A stretch of 64,000 nucleotides of DNA, taken from the NCBI GenBank assembly GCA_029298735.1, contig JANSLP010000100.1:1-64000 (forward strand). Direction: 5' to 3'. A program made the position numbers and the translations under genes. Shown piece after piece: positions 21,153-31,942 of this stretch. Every line of letters starts with the position of its first letter. Position 1 is the stretch's first letter. Origin of the DNA: Ophiostoma sp. CBS 140.51 (lineage: Eukaryota; Ascomycota; Sordariomycetes; Ophiostomatales; Ophiostomataceae). The notes beneath the pieces are model-generated. The model was given only the letters and a program-made list of their open reading frames with translations, ran no database searches and was not told the DNA's origin.

Positions 21153-22691
21153 ATGGCCTGGTTGTTGGCCGCCGTGGGGGTCGCGGCCCTCGTCGCCTTC
21201 GTTTACTACGTCATCTCCGGAATTATCAGCTACCGTCGTCTCGGCCACATTCCTGGTCCGCGGGTGGCCGCCTGGACGGACTTGTGGCTCGTGCGCGGAC
21301 AACTGAGTGGGCAACTCAACTTTACGCTCCAAGACGTCAACCAGAAATACGGCAACCTTGCTCGGATCGGTAGAAACTGGGTGGTCTGCGGTGATCCGGA
21401 CGAGCTGCGGCGGATCTGGGGTGTGCGCAGCAACTACAAACGGGCGTACTGGTACCGCGGTCTGCGGGTCGACCCATACCGGGACAGCACCTTCTCGACA
21501 CTCGACGACGCAGAGCACGACGTGCTGCGGGCAAAGCTGCTGCCCGGCTACGGCGGCAAGGACGTGGACAACCTGCACGACATTATCGACGCCCAGGTAG
21601 CCGGCTTCGTCAAGCTTCTGGAAGACAAGTACCTGGCTGTGGAGGGCGAGGGCGAGAACGAGAAGAACAAGGGCGAAAAGGGCACACACAAGACTGTCGA
21701 TCTGGCGCGCAAGGTGCAGTTCTTTACACTTGATGTGATTTCGGCACTGGCCTTTGGCAAGGCGTTCGGCTACCTGGACGCCGACTTTGACAAGTTTGGT
21801 TACATTCGCACGACGGAGAGCACCGTGCCCATTCTCATGTCGACTGCCATTCTTCCCTGGATTGTCGACACGCTGCAGTCGCCGTACCTGCGCCCTTTCC
21901 TGCCCAACGTCCGCGGTATGGTCGGTATCGGCACTGTCATGAACCTGGCTCGCGAGGCAGTCGATGCTCGTTATGGTGACCACGCGGTCGTCAAGCGTGA
22001 TATTTTGGGCTCTTTTGTTGCCCACGGTCTGGGTCGCGACGACGCCGAGGGCGAGGCTGTTGTCCAGATCATTGCCGGCTCCGACACGTCCGCCACCGCC
22101 ATCCGTTCGACCCTGCTCTACATAATCACCAACCCTCACGTCTACACGCGGCTCCAGCGCGAAATCGACGACGGCATCCGTGCCGGCCGCATCAGCAGCC
22201 CCATCTCCGACACCGAGGCCCGCAATTTCCCCTACCTCCAGGCCGTCATCCGCGAAGGTCTGCGCATGTGGCCTCCTGCAACCGGTCTCCTTCCCAAAGT
22301 CTCCAAGGCTGACGACACCATCTGCGGCTACCACATCCCTGCCGGCACCTCCGTCGCCTGGGCGCCCTGGACCGTCATGCGCAACAAGGAGATTTTCGGT
22401 GACGATTGCGAGCTCTTCCGCCCTGAACGCTGGATGGGCATCTCTGCAGACCACTGGAGGGCCATGGACCAGACGGTGATGCTCGATTTCGGCGGCGGCA
22501 GCCGGTACGAGTGCCTGGGCAAGAACATTGCCATGATTGAGCTCAACAAGGTATACGTGGAGCTGCTGCGGCGGTTTGACATTATTCTGGTGGATCCGGC
22601 ACACCCGTGGAAGTCGTTTAATGCGGCCTTTTTCATCCAGAGCGACATGAACGTCCGCATCACACTGCGGGAGGAGGCAGTGAAGGCATGA
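21153..22691 (+). CDS. Cytochrome P450, pisatin-demethylase-like
   Basis: A single exon of 512 residues. The N-terminal hydrophobic anchor (residues 2-25) is followed by IPGPR, placing it in the ER membrane. P450 signatures occur in order: I-helix AGSDTSATA, K-helix EGLR, PERW, and the heme loop FGGGSRYECLG with C454 as thiolate ligand. The overall pattern (GKNIAMIELNKV after the cysteine, a short IPAGTSVAW segment) places it with fungal pisatin-demethylase and benzoate-hydroxylase type enzymes, which oxidise plant phenolics and other small aromatics using CPR. The loop near 163-177 is charged and Gly/Glu-rich. The immediate leader (21060-21150) is TC-rich. A 484-codon open frame on the opposite strand is only a GC-driven shadow. 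The substrate cannot be read from sequence. Confidence 0.93.
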   Translation: MAWLLAAVGVAALVAFVYYVISGIISYRRLGHIPGPRVAAWTDLWLVRGQLSGQLNFTLQDVNQKYGNLARIGRNWVVCGDPDELRRIWGVRSNYKRAYWYRGLRVDPYRDSTFSTLDDAEHDVLRAKLLPGYGGKDVDNLHDIIDAQVAGFVKLLEDKYLAVEGEGENEKNKGEKGTHKTVDLARKVQFFTLDVISALAFGKAFGYLDADFDKFGYIRTTESTVPILMSTAILPWIVDTLQSPYLRPFLPNVRGMVGIGTVMNLAREAVDARYGDHAVVKRDILGSFVAHGLGRDDAEGEAVVQIIAGSDTSATAIRSTLLYIITNPHVYTRLQREIDDGIRAGRISSPISDTEARNFPYLQAVIREGLRMWPPATGLLPKVSKADDTICGYHIPAGTSVAWAPWTVMRNKEIFGDDCELFRPERWMGISADHWRAMDQTVMLDFGGGSRYECLGKNIAMIELNKVYVELLRRFDIILVDPAHPWKSFNAAFFIQSDMNVRITLREEAVKA

Positions 22692-23551
22692 GGAGACGGG
22701 AGAAAGTGCGGAGCAACGAGATAGGAATGGGAGAACTCGGGAGTGACGGGGGTTGAACTAGGGCGGCAGACTGAGCAGCTACGCGATACCCCAATAGCGA
22801 TATTTTCATTGGGAGGAACTTTGTTTTGATTTTGATTTTGATTTTGATTTTGATTTTTCTTTTTATGAACGGCTTCTGAACGAATGTCTTGTGTATTTTG
22901 TTTTGCTTTTATTCTGTGCACACTCCTGTATCTCTCTTGACTAGCGACTTCGTTTATGTTTTCATCCAAGATACCATTTTCTTGGGCGGCCCGGCTCTGC
23001 TTCTTCTTCTTCTGATTTTTACCATCAACAATTGTCATTATCTCGGTGGCTATTCTCACTAAATCTCACGATAGCGCTCGAATTGATTTACACTGCATTA
23101 GCCTGCTAAGTTACAGTGCTCTCCACTAAATACACCATGAAAGCTTGTTTTACCCACGCGCTTTTTCTCTCCGCTCCGCGCCGTAAACGGAGGACAGATA
23201 CCCCGTAATCCGGCCCAAAAAGGAAGGTCTTTGCCCGGCCTAGTCAGTGCCGTGTGCCACGCGGATGTCGCTGTCAGTCAGCTGTGTTGTTGGTTGCTTC
23301 GGGATTTTTGGCGGCCGTTGCCCCTCTCCTGACTAACAGCAACGCCTGTATCTACAGCGCCTTCAGCAGCATCTCCATCGCAAGTGCCGGTCGGCTTACA
23401 CCAGACCCCTCCTTCCTTTTCTAGACATCAACTCCTCATCTGCCCCTGAGCCTCTTCAACCACAAAGATAAGAGGGCAAGTGCTCGCTGTCTACAGAGAA
23501 CGTCGGCATTTATTGCACTCTACAATATCACAACACCACACGCCCGTCACA
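22692..23551. other. Intergenic region P450 / M81 gene
   Basis: About 860 bases between two plus-strand genes. It holds the TTTTGA hexamer repeat, an AT-rich half (22860-23150), and a C-rich leader before the M81 gene (23380-23550). No gene supported. Confidence 0.45.
22824..22857. repeat. Hexamer microsatellite (TTTTGA), about 5.5 copies
   Basis: Perfect TTTTGA units run from 22824 to 22857, in the presumed 3' UTR of the P450 gene. It is simple sequence and does not match the usual fungal telomere repeat TTAGGG. Confidence 0.85.
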
Positions 23552-25084
23552 ATGCCACGCCCCGTCATTGCTGTCGCGGGCCTCGCCTGCGAAACGAGCA
23601 CATTCACACCATCACGCACCGATGCGCCCGCCTTCCACCCACAACGGGGACCTGACGCCGTCGGCATCTACCGTTTTCTCGATGCCGGCACACCACTTGC
23701 TGAAGCGGCCGATTGGCGAGGTGCCCTGATTGGACACGCCCTGCCTGGCGGGATGATTAAGCGGACGGCCTACGAGGAGTTGGCGACTGAGATTGTAGAG
23801 CGCCTACAGGCCACCGTGGCCGGAACCAAGATTGACGGTCTCTGGTTTGATATCCACGGTGCCATGGTGGTCGAGGACCTGGACGACTCCGAGGCAGATT
23901 TGTTGAGACGCGTGCGAAATGTCATTGGCCCCGACGTCGTCGTGTCGGCATCAATGGACCTCCACGGCAACGTCTCGCGCGAGCTGGTGCACATGCTGGA
24001 CCTGATTACCTGCTACCGAATGGCGCCGCACGAGGACGAGCTGGACACCAAGGAGCGAGCTTGCAAGAATCTCGTCGACTGTTTGACACAAAAGCCTGGG
24101 AAACGGCCCATCAAGGCTTGGGTGCCTGTGCCCATCCTCCTGCCTGGCGAACAGACATCGACCCGCGACGAGCCTGCGAAGCACATTTACGCAGCCGTCC
24201 CTACAGTGGAAGATTTGCCCGGAATCCTGGACGCCGCCATATGGGTCGGATACGCTTGGGCCGACGAGCCACGCAACCGGGCGGCCGTGGTGGTGACTGG
24301 GTGGCATACAGAAGCGGTGGCAGCCGGCGCAGAGCGGTTGGCCCGCCTCTTCTGGAAAGCACGTGCCGAATTTCACTTTGTGGCACCAACAGGAACACTC
24401 GACGAGTGCTTGGACAAGGCGTTCACTGCACCGTCTGCCTCTAAACCGTTCTTTGTCTCTGACTCAGGAGACAACCCGACAGCAGGCGGTTCAGGTGATG
24501 TGACGTGGGGTCTCACACAACTGATGAAGCGGAAAGAGTTGACACGCAAAGAGAACCAGCCTGTGGTTATCTACGCCAGCATTCCCGGCCCGGAAGCGGT
24601 GCGAGCGGCAGTGGAAGCCGGTGTTGGCAAAACTGTTACGGTCACAGCCGGTGCTGCCGTTGATAATCTGCACGCCGGGCCTATCACATTGACCGGCGAT
24701 GTCGTTGCCATCAAACAAGGTGATAAGCATGCCCGGACAGAGGTTGTCCTACGTCCAGAGGGTACGTCTCTGTACGTCATTGTCACAGACCTCCGCAAAC
24801 CTTACCACTATGAGCGCGACTTTACTGAGCTCAGCCTCAAGCCACGAGAAGCCGACGTCGTCCTCGTCAAGATTGGCTACCTAGAGCCGCAGCTGTACGA
24901 CATGGCGGCTGACTGGATGCTAGCATTGACGCCGGGTGGTGTCGATCAGGACCTGCGGCGGCTGGGCCACACTCGGATCCGAAGACCCATGTTTCCGTTT
25001 GACGGAGACTTTAAATCGCCGCCAGACCTATCGGCTCGGTTGATTCCCCTGTCGACGGAGCTATTGACAGGGCCGGATGAGTGA
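23552..25084 (+). CDS. M81 family metallopeptidase (MlrC-like)
   Basis: A single exon of 510 residues. I start at the ATG at 23552 (CACAATGCC), which gives the family start PRPVIAVAGLACETSTFTP; the upstream extension lacks an ATG. The protein spans both MlrC regions. Likely metal-ligand motifs are ACETSTF (E14), FDIHGAM (H102), MDLHGN (D136, H138) and MAPHEDE (H160), and the conserved SDSGDNPTAGGSGD segment near 325-340. In Sphingomonads MlrC is a zinc peptidase that cleaves linearised microcystin and the Adda-containing tetrapeptide. Fungal homologues have no established substrate, so microcystin degradation should not be assumed. No signal peptide is seen, so it is probably cytosolic. It sits between a P450 and an MFS exporter on the same strand, which suggests a role in turnover of a small amide or peptide. 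Confidence 0.9.
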   Translation: MPRPVIAVAGLACETSTFTPSRTDAPAFHPQRGPDAVGIYRFLDAGTPLAEAADWRGALIGHALPGGMIKRTAYEELATEIVERLQATVAGTKIDGLWFDIHGAMVVEDLDDSEADLLRRVRNVIGPDVVVSASMDLHGNVSRELVHMLDLITCYRMAPHEDELDTKERACKNLVDCLTQKPGKRPIKAWVPVPILLPGEQTSTRDEPAKHIYAAVPTVEDLPGILDAAIWVGYAWADEPRNRAAVVVTGWHTEAVAAGAERLARLFWKARAEFHFVAPTGTLDECLDKAFTAPSASKPFFVSDSGDNPTAGGSGDVTWGLTQLMKRKELTRKENQPVVIYASIPGPEAVRAAVEAGVGKTVTVTAGAAVDNLHAGPITLTGDVVAIKQGDKHARTEVVLRPEGTSLYVIVTDLRKPYHYERDFTELSLKPREADVVLVKIGYLEPQLYDMAADWMLALTPGGVDQDLRRLGHTRIRRPMFPFDGDFKSPPDLSARLIPLSTELLTGPDE

Positions 25085-26879
25085 ATGAAGAGCGAGTAAG
25101 GGCTGTTATCTTTGCAGAACGAACCAATGTAATCAAAGCGAATGAGCCGAAATGCGTCAGATCTTTAAAACCATGAAAGTGCCCGAACATGAATGGACAT
25201 GCTTGATTCTCCGTCTCAATCTCCGTACTTCTCAGTCTGCCGTCCAGCTACCGGACTTGCGAAAAGTGGCCGATATTGCTTGTGTCCATGTTGATCGACA
25301 AGTCTGTGTGTGGGTGTCAGCAACTCGTAAATACGAAGAAAACACTCGAGCTCACAGATAGGTCAAAGGCAAAAACGGAAGGTTTATAGGCGTGTATTCA
25401 GGTATTGTTGGAAGACGTCGTTGAAATGAAAATTGGATGTAAAGACTAGTGAAATTACATGTTGACGAGGATCCAAAATTCATATTTATTTCGCGATTAT
25501 TTTGATCTTCAATTTGATTAAGTTCAACCGTTGAGAAATTCAAAGTAATTCTATAATAAAGTAGTCCACGTAACAATAAAGGAAAGTATTTTTTAAAAAT
25601 TATTTCTGGCAGATAATTCGATCTAATACAAAAATCCCATTGTCGTTGAAAAGCATGCTAAATCTAAACGAGGCAATTGGAAGATTTTTGTCGACGGTAA
25701 ACTGCGATACCGCAGAGCTCTCCCCGGAGCTTCCTCAAAATAGTTTGCGTTATGACATCACAGGGTGTTTCTGTAGGGGACATGCACCCACCACGCTCTT
25801 CCATAGCCCACTGAAAGTGTGGGGCTGCACCCACTGAATCCACAAAAACGCTCGCCCGCTCGGCTCCTTCCGACCCCGACCGCCAAGACCGAATGCGCGA
25901 GCAGTGATCCGCAGGGAAGGTTCGAAAAAGAAGATGCTTAGGGTAGGTGCGATGAAGCAATGTCTTTTGTGGTTCTCTACGACGTACATTCTCTCAATTC
26001 GGCACATCGTCGAGCAATCTGCATTTCCTTCTCCTCTTTAAAAAAAAAAAAAAACTCCGTCCAAGGAGCTCAAAAACCCGTCCTCCGTGATTTGTGCTCA
26101 TGGCCAGGTAAAGTTGCCGTTGAAGTAGCCGTAGTTCCGCGTTATTGTCGTCTAACACGAGCATTTGACCAGGTGAGCAATATTTCTCGTCCTCTGTTTT
26201 CGACTTGTGTCGTCTTCTCCTTTGTATGTCGTAGCTCTATGTAGTTTCCTGTTGTTTCCAGAGCACTAAAAAAAGTCACCGAGCTCGGCACCGACACCGT
26301 AATCGCCGCCTTCGCCGCTGTTCGACGAAACCTAAAACGCCCTGACTAGCGCTGAAAACTTCAAAAACTTTCAAAATGACCACTGTCTATTCGTAGTTTT
26401 TGTTGCTTTTGTCGCTATCGGCCACTGTCAGCCAGTGTTAAGTTCGAGTCATTCATGTCACTAGCACTACTACACGGCTGTCTGCTACCGGCAACGGCGA
26501 CCCAGCAATGCCAAGTTTTTTCTAGAGGGCAAAACCGGCGTTGCAACGGAGTTTTTTTTTCTGAAGCGCCGGTTTACACCCAAAATTAGTAGAAAAAGTA
26601 GTAAAAGAATTTGAAGAATGGAAGAATGTGGAGCCCAGTGGCAAACGCGTCGTCCCGTTGTCACCAGTTCCTGAGTGGGAGCCTTTTTGATAAAAACAAT
26701 TAAGAAGGTCGTCATGGAAGCTTTTTTGAAGTTGCATTCTGTTTTCTGAATTGGCGACATTGACTTTTGTCTCAACAATTCGACATTCCTCCCACGACAA
26801 TTGACGATTGTCTTACAGACGACCACTTACATCTTTACTTACACGAACACTACGTAACAAAACATAACAACAGCCCCCA
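25085..26879. other. Intergenic region M81 gene / MFS exporter
   Basis: About 1.8 kb. 25360-25660 is AT-rich. 25800-26500 has higher GC and a 15-A run at 26040-26054. 26760-26879 is A/C-rich and reads like the 5' UTR of the MFS gene. Open frames are short and matched to no family. Confidence 0.45.
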
Positions 26880-28733
26880 ATGGCCGAACCGAAAGACGAG
26901 GCCAAGCCGGCCCCGATACCCGACGATGAAAATGACGACGAGTACGAACGCCTTGAAGATGTTGGTGCCCTGAGCCCAGACGAGCTCGAAGACGAAGAAG
27001 ACGACGGTGAGGCCTCAGCACCAACACCACCAGAAGAAGGCTTCGATGGCCACCGTCCTGTCCTCTTCCGCACGAGAACATCACGAACCTCGCGCACCAG
27101 CTTGTCACGACGGACCACGGCAGAAGCAACGGGCGCAAACACAAATGGAAACGCCACTACGACACCCAGCAACCGCCGTAGAGGCAGCGCTGTTAGTTGT
27201 ACTGGCGTCTCTCGCTCCCAAACCATCTTGTCCCGCATCCGCTCCCGACCGACTCTTCCCGGCGCCCAGAACAACGGCACACCTTCCTTTGCCCACCCCT
27301 TGGGCCGTGTCCAGACCACAAAGGACGTTCTCGTTGATTTTGACGGGCCCGACGACCCATACCGGCCCATCAACTGGCCCACCAAGAAGAAGATTGTGAC
27401 GACCATGGTGTATGGTTTCGTGACGATGACGGCAACGTGGGCTTCCTCGGCATACTCGGCGGGAACGCCTGAAGTGGCAGAGGAGTTCCATGTGTCGGAA
27501 GAAGTGGCGACGCTGGGTACGGCATTGTACCTCGTTGGCTTCGGTGTGGGCCCGCTGCTGTGGGCGCCGTTGAGTGAGGTTTACGGACGGCGCATTGCGG
27601 TGCTGACACCCATGTTTGTTGCTGTCTGTTTCTCGTTTGGTAGCGCCACCTCCAAGGACTTCCAGACACTGATGCTCACACGTTTCTTTGGCGCATTCTT
27701 TGCCTCGGCACCCGTCACAAACACAGGCGGTGTATTGGGCGATCTGTTCTCACCTGCGTGGCGTGGTATCGCCATGGCGGGTTATGCCATGGCTGTCGTC
27801 GGTGGTCCTGTCCTCGGTCCTATTGTGTCGGCTGCCGTCGTCATCCAGCCAAACCTTGGCTGGCGCTGGACTGAGTACCTCACAGGCATCCTCCAGGCTT
27901 TCGTCTTGGTCATTGCCATTATCGTCCTCGACGAATCCTACGGCCCTGTCCTGCTCGTCTACAAGGCCCGCCGTCTGCGCCACGAGACGGGCAACTGGGC
28001 TTTGCACGCCCGCTTCGAGGAATGGGATGTCAGCATCGGCGAGTTGGCCAGCAAGTTCTTGATCCGGCCCATCCAGCTCATCCTGACGCCCATTTGTTTC
28101 CTGGTGGCTCTCTATGCCAGTTTCTGCTACGGTATTCTCTACATGCAGCTCGGCGCCATTCCCATCATCTTTGGCGAGATTCGCGGCTGGGGACGACTCG
28201 TGGCCGTCCTTCCTTTCATCTCGATTCTTCTTGGTGCCACACTGGGCGCCGCCGCCAACGTCTACAACCAAACTCTATACAACAAAGCCTATCACGCCGC
28301 CGGCAACCGTGCTGTCCCCGAAAAACGTCTGCCGCCCATGATGGTCGGCTCTGTCCTGTTCAGTGGCGGCCAGTTTTTGACAGGCTGGACGGGTGCCCGC
28401 ACCGACATCCACTGGATCGTGCCTTGCATTGGTCTTGTCATGATGGGCACCGGCTTCTTTACCATCTTCCAGGCCGCCCTCAACTATCTGGTCGACACCT
28501 TCCAGGCCTATGCTGCGTCCGCCATTGCTGCCAACACCTTCTTGCGCTCGTGTTTCGCCGCTGCTTTCCCACTCGTCGTTAGCCCGCTGTTTCACAACCT
28601 GGGTGTCGGTCCTGGCTCCAGTATTACGGGTGGCTTTGCTGCTCTGTTGATTCCTGTGCCTTTTGTCTTTTATATTTACGGCAAGCGCATTCGGGCACGG
28701 TCAAAGTGGTCCAAGGCATCGGTGTTTGATTAA
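26880..28733 (+). CDS. MFS drug:H+ antiporter (DHA1 type)
   Basis: A single exon of 617 residues. The first 160 residues are hydrophilic and presumed cytosolic, very acidic at 15-50 and Ser/Arg-rich after. After PINWPTKKK come twelve predicted membrane segments. Motif A-like GPLLWAPLSEVYGRR lies between TM2 and TM3, and GGPVLGPI in TM5 is the antiporter motif C type, so this is an exporter. The ALYLVGFGVGPLLWAPLSE pattern is typical of the polyamine/fluconazole-resistance (Tpo1/Flu1/Caf5-like) group of DHA1 transporters in the plasma membrane. It ends 138 bases from the convergent P450 gene. Its likely role is efflux of a toxic or produced small molecule. The specific cargo is unknown. Confidence 0.92.
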   Translation: MAEPKDEAKPAPIPDDENDDEYERLEDVGALSPDELEDEEDDGEASAPTPPEEGFDGHRPVLFRTRTSRTSRTSLSRRTTAEATGANTNGNATTTPSNRRRGSAVSCTGVSRSQTILSRIRSRPTLPGAQNNGTPSFAHPLGRVQTTKDVLVDFDGPDDPYRPINWPTKKKIVTTMVYGFVTMTATWASSAYSAGTPEVAEEFHVSEEVATLGTALYLVGFGVGPLLWAPLSEVYGRRIAVLTPMFVAVCFSFGSATSKDFQTLMLTRFFGAFFASAPVTNTGGVLGDLFSPAWRGIAMAGYAMAVVGGPVLGPIVSAAVVIQPNLGWRWTEYLTGILQAFVLVIAIIVLDESYGPVLLVYKARRLRHETGNWALHARFEEWDVSIGELASKFLIRPIQLILTPICFLVALYASFCYGILYMQLGAIPIIFGEIRGWGRLVAVLPFISILLGATLGAAANVYNQTLYNKAYHAAGNRAVPEKRLPPMMVGSVLFSGGQFLTGWTGARTDIHWIVPCIGLVMMGTGFFTIFQAALNYLVDTFQAYAASAIAANTFLRSCFAAAFPLVVSPLFHNLGVGPGSSITGGFAALLIPVPFVFYIYGKRIRARSKWSKASVFD

Positions 28734-28871
28734 ACGATCTCGGACGAGCATGCAGACGGAGAGAAGAGGATGAATCGTACTGCAAACTAGAATGCAATAA
28801 TCTTTAAGTCATAGACTGTACATAGCCAATTGATACCCATTTTCGTTGTCATAACCAATCCTTTCCGCCCC

Positions 28872-30470
28872 TCACACCTTATTTCTCGCCGTCACTCGGG
28901 TGTACACCTCGCTCGGCTTGTTGAACCAGTAGTTGTGTGTCTTCCACGACCGTTGAGGTTCCACCAGCTCCAGCTTGTACTCCCGCAACAGCTGCGGAAT
29001 CATCTTGTACATCTCACACAGCGATATGTTCTTGCCAATGCACGTCCGCGCTCCACCGCCAAACTGGAACATGTAGCGCTCCATGTTGGCTGCTTCGGGC
29101 CAGAACCAGCGCTCAGGCACAAACTCGTCGGCGTCGGCACCAAAGATGGTCTGATCACGGTGTACAACGGCCGCGTTGACACCCACTCGCACGCCTCCCG
29201 GGAACCACTGACCAGCAATCTGACAGCCGCCTGCGGGAACATGACGAGGAAGTGTGAGTCCAACACTCGGGTGCAGCCGCATACCCTCCTTGATGCAGGC
29301 GTCCAGATACTTGAGGGATGATGCCTCCTTGTAGCGGATGAATGGCGTGCTCAGCTCACCACTCGCTGTTGCCTCGTCAATATCCCGTGTCAGACGGTCG
29401 TAGGCCTCGCGGTTCTTCATCAAGTGGTAGAGAATCGACGAAACAGCAGCGGCAGTGGTGTCTGACCCGGCAAACAGCGCCACGTACACCTCGACCTTGA
29501 CTTCTGTGAGGCCAAAGTCAACCTTCTCACCCTTTTCCCGCATCGTTGAAAACAGGCTGGACAGAATGTCGCTAGGTTCGTTGGCGTTCTTTGCCAACAG
29601 AGCTTCTCTTTCCGTGATGCACTCCGCTGCAGCATTGTCAATGTCCGTCAACGATGTGAGCGCCTTGAGGACACGCGGCTGCACAAGTGCACCGCCCATC
29701 AAGAAAGGTGTCCGCAAGTAGGTCGGCATAACGCTGGCAGCGCACAGAATGGGCAACAGCAAGTCCAAAGCCTTGATGTATCCCCGGTGGTCGTGTCCGG
29801 CCTCCAGGAAGCCAAACATGCGGCTGAAGAAGAGCTGCCCAACCACGTCAAAAGCGTACATCTGTGACCATGCGGCCATGTCCAACGTCTCGCCCGACTT
29901 GGCAAACGCGGCCATCTTTTCCATCAACACGGCCGTGCAGATATCGATGCTGTCCTCGGAACGGGCAATGCTCGACATCGAGTACAGGTTGTTGGTGATC
30001 TTGCGTCGGCTTGCGTGCAGCTTTTCGTCCAAGTTCGAAAAGGCATCGGGATATTTGCACCAAGCAGGCCGCCATGTTGTATAGAAGTCGGTCTAAACGT
30101 CAGTGACGAACAAATAAAAAAATATTGTGCACCATGTACTTACCTTGGTAAACCCAGAGTTGATGCCATAGATGATCTTGATGGCCTCGGGATCGGAGAT
30201 GGCCACTTCATTTGGTGCGATCCGGATAATTTTGCCCAGTTGGTTGTGCAGTTTCCGCTGTGTCTTTTCGGACTCCGCCTTCCGGATCTGGCCCACCATC
30301 CAAAACCGTGACACCGACGCCCAGAATGGACCGGGGTACTTGGCAAGTGGGTGGAAGAAGCGGGCATATACGACCCAGGCTGCCCAGTAGACGACCAGGA
30401 CGGCCGCCAAGTATCCAAACAGCCCGGCCACAGACGGCCGGGGGATATGTAGGAGAGATGAGTCAAGCAT
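28872..30470 (-). CDS. Cytochrome P450, pisatin-demethylase-like
   Basis: Two exons, 30470-30144 and 30092-28872, with a 51-nt phase-0 intron (GTAAGT...TTTAG), give 515 residues. The join restores NSGFTK-TDFYTTWRP, conserved in this P450 group. There is an N-terminal anchor (about 15-38), then YPGPFW. Signatures: I-helix AGSDTTAAA, K-helix EGMR, PERW, and heme loop FGGGARTCIG with C460. The GKNISLCEM segment places it with fungal pisatin-demethylase-like monooxygenases that oxidise plant phenolics. It is related to the P450 at 21153 only at the family level and is not a recent duplicate: heme loops and introns differ. It is convergent with the MFS exporter and on the same strand as the regulator and vanillyl-alcohol oxidase further along. 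Confidence 0.93.
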
Positions 30471-31942
30471 GGTGAGTAAAGGAAAAGGACATGGACAGAA
30501 AAATGAAATGGCAAAAATCAAATGTATTGATTTAACAAGTAAATATGTGGTCCAAAGAGCCTCAACTGAATGAGCGCCTCAATGTAAATAATGAAAACAA
30601 CTAGGTAGAGATACAAGAAGGACAGAAATGGGATAGAGCAAATAATATATACGGCAATTCTATTACACCCCTTTCTTCCCATCTCCTCTGTCTTTCCTCG
30701 TACTCGTACTTTTGAATATCCTGTCATCCCAACTGTATCTCAGCAGGTAATGTTGGTCTGCTAGGATGGCTGAGACATGGCGCCCACTTAGCTACGTGCA
30801 TCAATAGACAGTGTGCTGGTGTTGACCACTCTGCAGGAAGCTCCGTTGGACTCTCTTTGGGAAGGTCGTTGGACAAGGACGGCACCAATAAAACGTCTAG
30901 GGACCATCTAGGCGTATTCATGTGTATCCAGCCGCACGATGACCACTTTTAAGACCACTTAAGACCACCCCAGATTACCCCAGATTTTGGTATCAGTCCG
31001 TTCCACCAGTGTTAATCCACTCCTAAGCCCGTCCCAGGACATCGACAGACCTCTCCCCAGAGTCCCCGGACTTGTCCCCACACCCTGGGAGCGGGCCATC
31101 TCCTCTTTTCCTTATTCCTTGGTGCTGGGTCAGGGCCGGCGTCCCAGCTGAATGTAGGCGGGCGTTGGGGTCCTGTTGGCTTGCTGTTGGCAATTGGTGT
31201 GTCTGTTGGTGGTGCTCCTGTTGGGGTCTTGTCTGTTCTCAGCTAGTGGGGACCTGTCTGTATTCGAACCTTTCATGGAGTTTTGACGCTGGAAAAGCAA
31301 GCCACTGTGGACATTTCCCGCGCTCGACTTTTATAGGAGTGAGAACATACACTCACCACTTATACGGAAATCAACAGGAGAGAACAGTCAAATACACACT
31401 CTCACGCACTCAACACACAATTGTGGATGATCACGGGGTCGAGGTCAAAAAGAGGGGAAAGACGACCACAGAATCGGCAATTCGAAAGTGTGGATGAGTT
31501 CCTGTTGACACACTCCCAAAATGCAAACAAAAAACAGACCGGTATATTGGCATCACGATCGTACATTTTTGATTTCACATAACAGAGGCGGAATATGTCC
31601 ACACCCCAGATTGAAGAGAAAGCAGAAAACTCCAGGCGAAAAAAACAAACAAACAGAAAACACCATATCCAAAACCAGCATAACCTAAACCAGGAAAATT
31701 CAAAATTCATAACCAATCCATAAGCAAGTCCAGGCCCCAAAATTCCAAGCCCATTCCCAAAATATCCAGATATCCGTGATCACCGTCGAATGACCCCATC
31801 CTTAGGAAGTTTCCATTATCATTCTTCTGCTTTCTCATTGCTTTGTCACTCGGCGACGACGTCACGCCGGACATGACTCGGCATTGACGGTCGTTCCTCT
31901 CAGCCTCATCTGCCTCTCCTTCGTTGGGGAGACGTCGTCGGG
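30471..31942. other. Intergenic region P450 / C2HC-Zn2Cys6 regulator
   Basis: About 1.47 kb. The first half (30471-30720) is AT-rich P450 leader. 30950-30990 holds tandem-like TTAAGACCACTT and CCCAGATTACCCCAGATT repeats. 31080-31300 is G/T-rich. The rest is A-rich and probably holds the 3' UTR of the regulator. No gene supported. Confidence 0.45.

Noticed and set aside
21150..22604. A 484-codon open frame on the minus strand opposite the first P450
   Set aside because: It is antisense to a P450 with all signatures, has no domain, and arises from GC-rich third positions.
22824..22857. Internal telomere-like repeat
   Set aside because: TTTTGA is simple sequence and does not match the fungal TTAGGG telomere unit.
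23480..23551. N-terminal extension of the M81 protein
   Set aside because: There is no ATG in the extension and the residues are unlike the family; the ATG at 23552 fits.
21153..30470. Classical secondary-metabolite biosynthetic cluster
   Set aside because: No PKS, NRPS, terpene cyclase or prenyltransferase backbone gene is present.
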